NCBI GenBank assembly: GCA_003142535.1
Contig: PLMQ01000042.1
Location: forward strand, 1-42,877
Source: Syntrophaceae bacterium
GTDB taxonomy: Bacteria > Desulfobacterota > Syntrophia > Syntrophales > Smithellaceae
DNA length: 42,877 bases
Reading direction: 5' to 3'
Made by a program: the position numbers and the translations under genes
Part shown: positions 40,444 through 42,877 of the stretch, one piece after another
How positions within the stretch are numbered: position 1 is the first letter of the stretch
Layout of the letters: the number at the start of each line of letters is the position of its first letter
The notes under the pieces: generated by a model
What the model was told of the DNA's origin: nothing
The model's database searches: none
What the model saw: only the letters and a program-made list of their open reading frames with translations

Positions 40444-41654
40444 TACTTCTCGCCTATTTCCACCTTGGAACGATTTTTTAATTTATCGAGCGGCTTAACG
40501 GCGACTTTGTCACCGGGCTTCAGCCCTTTTAAAATTTCGACCATTCCGCCTGATTCAGAACCGGTATTGATCGGGGTTTCAACAACATATTGACCATTAA
40601 CAAGAAAAGCATATTTTTGTTTTTCCCGGTTAATTACAGCTTCCTTATTGACGGCAACAAGAGGTTTCTGATCTTCCGGCTGTACCTGACGAGACAGAAA
40701 AGCCACCTTGGCGCTCATCTCCGGTAAAATGCGCGGATCTTTATCCAGAAACCTGATCTTCACCATTACCGCAGCCTTGCTGCGTTCTGCCGTGGGCACT
40801 ATTGTTTGGACAACACCATGAAAACGCTTATTGGGAATAGCGTCAATTTGAATTTCGCAAGGCTGATTTACTTTAACGATGGATAGATTTGCTTCGGAGA
40901 CATCCGTTTCCACTTCGAGCGAGTTCATATCGGCTATGGTAATCACCGCCGCTTTGGAATTAGCGGCAGCGCCCAGCGGCGTTATGATATCTCCGATATC
41001 GGCATTTTTTGTTAAGACAACTGCGTCAAACGGCACCTTAATAAAACTGTTTTCATGCGCCACCCTGGCCGAAGCACAGGCAGCCTCTGCTGCCTTGATT
41101 GATGCGGCGGCAGCGCTAAGCGCATATTGCGCTCTTTTGAATTTGGACTCGGCATTATCATATTCCGATTGGGAAACAGAACCTTTGGCGAGCAGTGCTT
41201 TGAATCGCTCATAAGAAAGAGTGGCCAGCTCCAATTCCGATTTAGCCTGCTCATAAAAAGCTTTGGACGTATTGAGGTTGGCTTCTGCCTGATTTAAATT
41301 GGCCTGAGAATCTTCGTTCTCCATCCTGGCTATTATCTGTCCTTTTCGGACAAGATTGCCTTCGCCTACGGAAAGAGAAACAAGTCTGCCGGTAATCTTC
41401 GACGCCAGCGACGCTTTGCGCTGAGCAACCACATAGCCGCTGGAATTGAGCAATGTGAAAGTCTGCGATGGATAAATTTCGGTGACTGTCACCACATCAA
41501 CTGTAACAGCAGGTTTAAGATATCCCGTTCCGTACATGACGCTTACAGCTATCACTATTAGCACACATAAGATAATGTAAATGATACGTTTCCGGTTTTT
41601 GGAACCATATAACTTTGCCGATTTATCAATTTTGAGTTTTTGCAAATCTTCCAT
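40443..41654 (-). CDS. Periplasmic adaptor (membrane fusion protein, HlyD/MacA type)
   Basis: A 403-aa adaptor. One N-terminal membrane anchor (IIYIILCVLIVIAVSVMYG), a lipoyl-like half (ASLASKITGRLVSLSVGEGN), a helical hairpin of about 100 residues with SVSQSEYDNAESKFKRA, the second lipoyl half, and a beta-barrel region. It links the inner-membrane transporter to an outer-membrane channel; no TolC homologue is in the window. It is the first gene of the four-gene operon. Confidence 0.92.
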   Translation of the reverse strand: MEDLQKLKIDKSAKLYGSKNRKRIIYIILCVLIVIAVSVMYGTGYLKPAVTVDVVTVTEIYPSQTFTLLNSSGYVVAQRKASLASKITGRLVSLSVGEGNLVRKGQIIARMENEDSQANLNQAEANLNTSKAFYEQAKSELELATLSYERFKALLAKGSVSQSEYDNAESKFKRAQYALSAAAASIKAAEAACASARVAHENSFIKVPFDAVVLTKNADIGDIITPLGAAANSKAAVITIADMNSLEVETDVSEANLSIVKVNQPCEIQIDAIPNKRFHGVVQTIVPTAERSKAAVMVKIRFLDKDPRILPEMSAKVAFLSRQVQPEDQKPLVAVNKEAVINREKQKYAFLVNGQYVVETPINTGSESGGMVEILKGLKPGDKVAVKPLDKLKNRSKVEIGEK

Positions 41655-41818
41655 AGATATTTGAATTCCCCTTAATTAGACATTTTTTGTACAATGCAAT
41701 CGAAAAAGATTAAAGTCAAGCTCCTAATCCAACTTAATATTTACCGTTGATATTTATATCATCGCTAAATATTAGCGAGTTTATTAAATATGAAAAATCG
41801 TGATAATCATTTTTGGCG

Positions 41819-42736
41819 TTAACTTCCACACCGCGCTTTAACGGCGGCGATATCATCCGGAGAAAGTTCGATTGTGTCAGATTGAATTAACCGGTACATA
41901 ACAGCTTTGGGATCTGCGCTGTGATTCAACCTTAAAGCGTGGCCAAATTCGTGGGCAAGGACACGCACCAGCCGGTAATCGTTGTCAAACTGATAAATTG
42001 TGATGGATTGTTTGCCGTTCTTATATTCATAAAAACCTTCGCAGAATTCCCTGCCCAAAGCCTCTCCAGTATTCTGGTAATTAACCAGATCAAGGTTGAT
42101 ATTTGTCGCTATTTCGTTGATGACAATCACCATACTGTTTATGGTTTCTGCCAGCCTTTTAAGGTCATCCTGCTTATTTTGCAGATCTGCGCGCAGAGAG
42201 CCCAATTCATCTTTTTCCTTCTCTAACCGCCGGCGAATATTCTCGGCAACGCCCTCTCGTCTATTCCAATATTCAACATCTTTATTAAATATGTTTATCC
42301 GCAAGTTATAAGAATTGAATTCACCGTCAAGGATGGTTTTTTTCTGCTCATATTCAGATTTTAAATTTTGAAAACTGGATTTCAAATCTTCGTAGGAATT
42401 TTTTGTTTTATCAATATTATAATTGAGCTTCTTTAATTTATCTGTCGCTTCCTGGCGGTAATCATAAACAAGATTTATCTCGACTACACTATTGCCCTTG
42501 GCATCTTCACGGAATATTTCGCGGGCTAAAGGTTTACCCCACATTGCCGCAGCCATATTTACAGCAATTGCAAATTCCTCGCGGGTAATACCGAATCTTT
42601 CATCTACTTTGCCGATGCGGTAAGATATGGGATCATCACAAACTTTCGTTGTCCGCAGGAAAATTACCGTTACCAGAGCCAACATACCCAGCAGAACAAA
42701 TAATCTCCAGCTAATTATCCTTGATGATTTCGACAT
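41819..42736 (-). CDS. Membrane-anchored zinc metalloprotease (matrixin-like) with coiled coil
   Basis: A 305-aa protein from the ATG at 42736 (a GTG at 42802 would add 22 residues). One transmembrane segment (WRLFVLLGMLALVTVIFL) near the N-terminus, then a short domain (GITREEFAIAVNMAAAMWGK) and a long coiled coil at about residues 95-215. The C-terminus has the extended zinc motif HEFGHALRLNH (His262, His266, His272) followed by AVMY, the Met-turn typical of metzincins. A coiled coil within a matrixin-type enzyme is unusual. It is in the same orientation as the export operon, 164 bp upstream of it. A link to the exported substrate is possible but unproved. Confidence 0.75.
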   Translation of the reverse strand: MSKSSRIISWRLFVLLGMLALVTVIFLRTTKVCDDPISYRIGKVDERFGITREEFAIAVNMAAAMWGKPLAREIFREDAKGNSVVEINLVYDYRQEATDKLKKLNYNIDKTKNSYEDLKSSFQNLKSEYEQKKTILDGEFNSYNLRINIFNKDVEYWNRREGVAENIRRRLEKEKDELGSLRADLQNKQDDLKRLAETINSMVIVINEIATNINLDLVNYQNTGEALGREFCEGFYEYKNGKQSITIYQFDNDYRLVRVLAHEFGHALRLNHSADPKAVMYRLIQSDTIELSPDDIAAVKARCGS

Positions 42737-42813
42737 ATCAAAACATATGAAAATAAGAATATATTTCGTTAACCACGGGCACTTTGAACTGGAATTCACC
42801 ACTCCAAAACAAG

Positions 42814-42877
42814 CTGCTGGATTTTATTCCCTCCGCTGCGCGGGATAATTCGACCAGCTAACTTCAGCTTGTGACCT
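42814..42877 (-). repeat. Family 2 hairpin repeat, truncated by window end
   Basis: Matches the gene-proximal end of the copies at 13964 and 32765: TCCCTCCGCTGCGCGGGATA, then AATTCGACCAGC and ACTTCAGCTTGTGACCT. The first hairpin here is CCGC-T-GCGCGG-like. It again lies directly 5' of a minus-strand gene (start 42736). The rest is outside the window. Confidence 0.7.

Overview
The gene content points to an anaerobic, Gram-negative Desulfobacterota relative of the Syntrophus/Smithella type. The signs are a fatty-acid beta-oxidation operon under its own TetR regulator, a class III polyhydroxyalkanoate (PHA) locus, a pyruvoyl-dependent arginine decarboxylase, lipid A and Kdo genes, and remnants of a delta-proteobacterial-style flagellar gene order. 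The taxonomic placement is inference; no rRNA is present. GC content is moderate and the intergenic spacers are AT-rich.

Layout. Positions 1-3.9 kb hold topA and trmFO, overlapping by 4 bp. From 4.06 to 8.5 kb on the minus strand lies a REC-GAF-HD-GYP response regulator, followed by a decaying flagellar-regulation block. That block has an flhG 3' remnant, fliA with a frameshift and a nonsense codon, a small membrane protein, a degenerate histidine-kinase-like protein, flgM with a frameshift, and a small flgM neighbour. From 8.5 to 11.3 kb is a gene-poor stretch with a four-repeat lipoprotein. From 11.3 to 17.3 kb are tRNA-fMet, pdaD-speB (arginine to agmatine to putrescine), an LpxH-like gene, a dienoyl-CoA isomerase, kdsD, tRNA-Val and a nitrilase-family amidase. 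From 17.6 to 23.9 kb on the minus strand is the beta-oxidation operon tetR, acyl-CoA dehydrogenase, fadN-like and thiolase, with a double palindromic operator upstream. From 24.1 to 26.4 kb is a large Ig-like lipoprotein and the tail of a lost gene.

From 26.8 to 36.5 kb is a PHA locus: phaE, phaC, a tandem-GAF protein, phaJ, a coiled-coil PHA-associated candidate, a second divergent PhaC-like protein, three tandem phasins and phaR. A Phd/RelE toxin-antitoxin pair and an AT-rich membrane-protein gene interrupt it. From 36.7 to 42.7 kb are a NIL-domain ferredoxin, a MacAB-like export operon (fusion protein, ATPase, two permeases) and a membrane-anchored metalloprotease with a coiled coil.

Three kinds of small non-coding repeat are scattered through the window. 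Family 1 is about 125-145 bp with near-perfect terminal inverted repeats and a central hairpin; there are four full copies, one partial copy and one related element. Family 2 is about 200-240 bp, is built of successive hairpins, and sits directly 5' of three minus-strand genes, adding an in-frame ATG extension to two of them. A mini-hairpin module (GTGACCTTTAGGTT and variants) occurs inside hairpin loops of both families.

How it fits together: beta-oxidation and the thiolase interconvert acyl-CoA and acetyl-CoA. PhaJ can divert enoyl-CoA to (R)-3-hydroxyacyl-CoA for PhaEC to polymerise, and phasins and PhaR manage the granule. The loss of fliA, flgM and flhG suggests a lineage that has given up, or is giving up, regulated flagellar motility.
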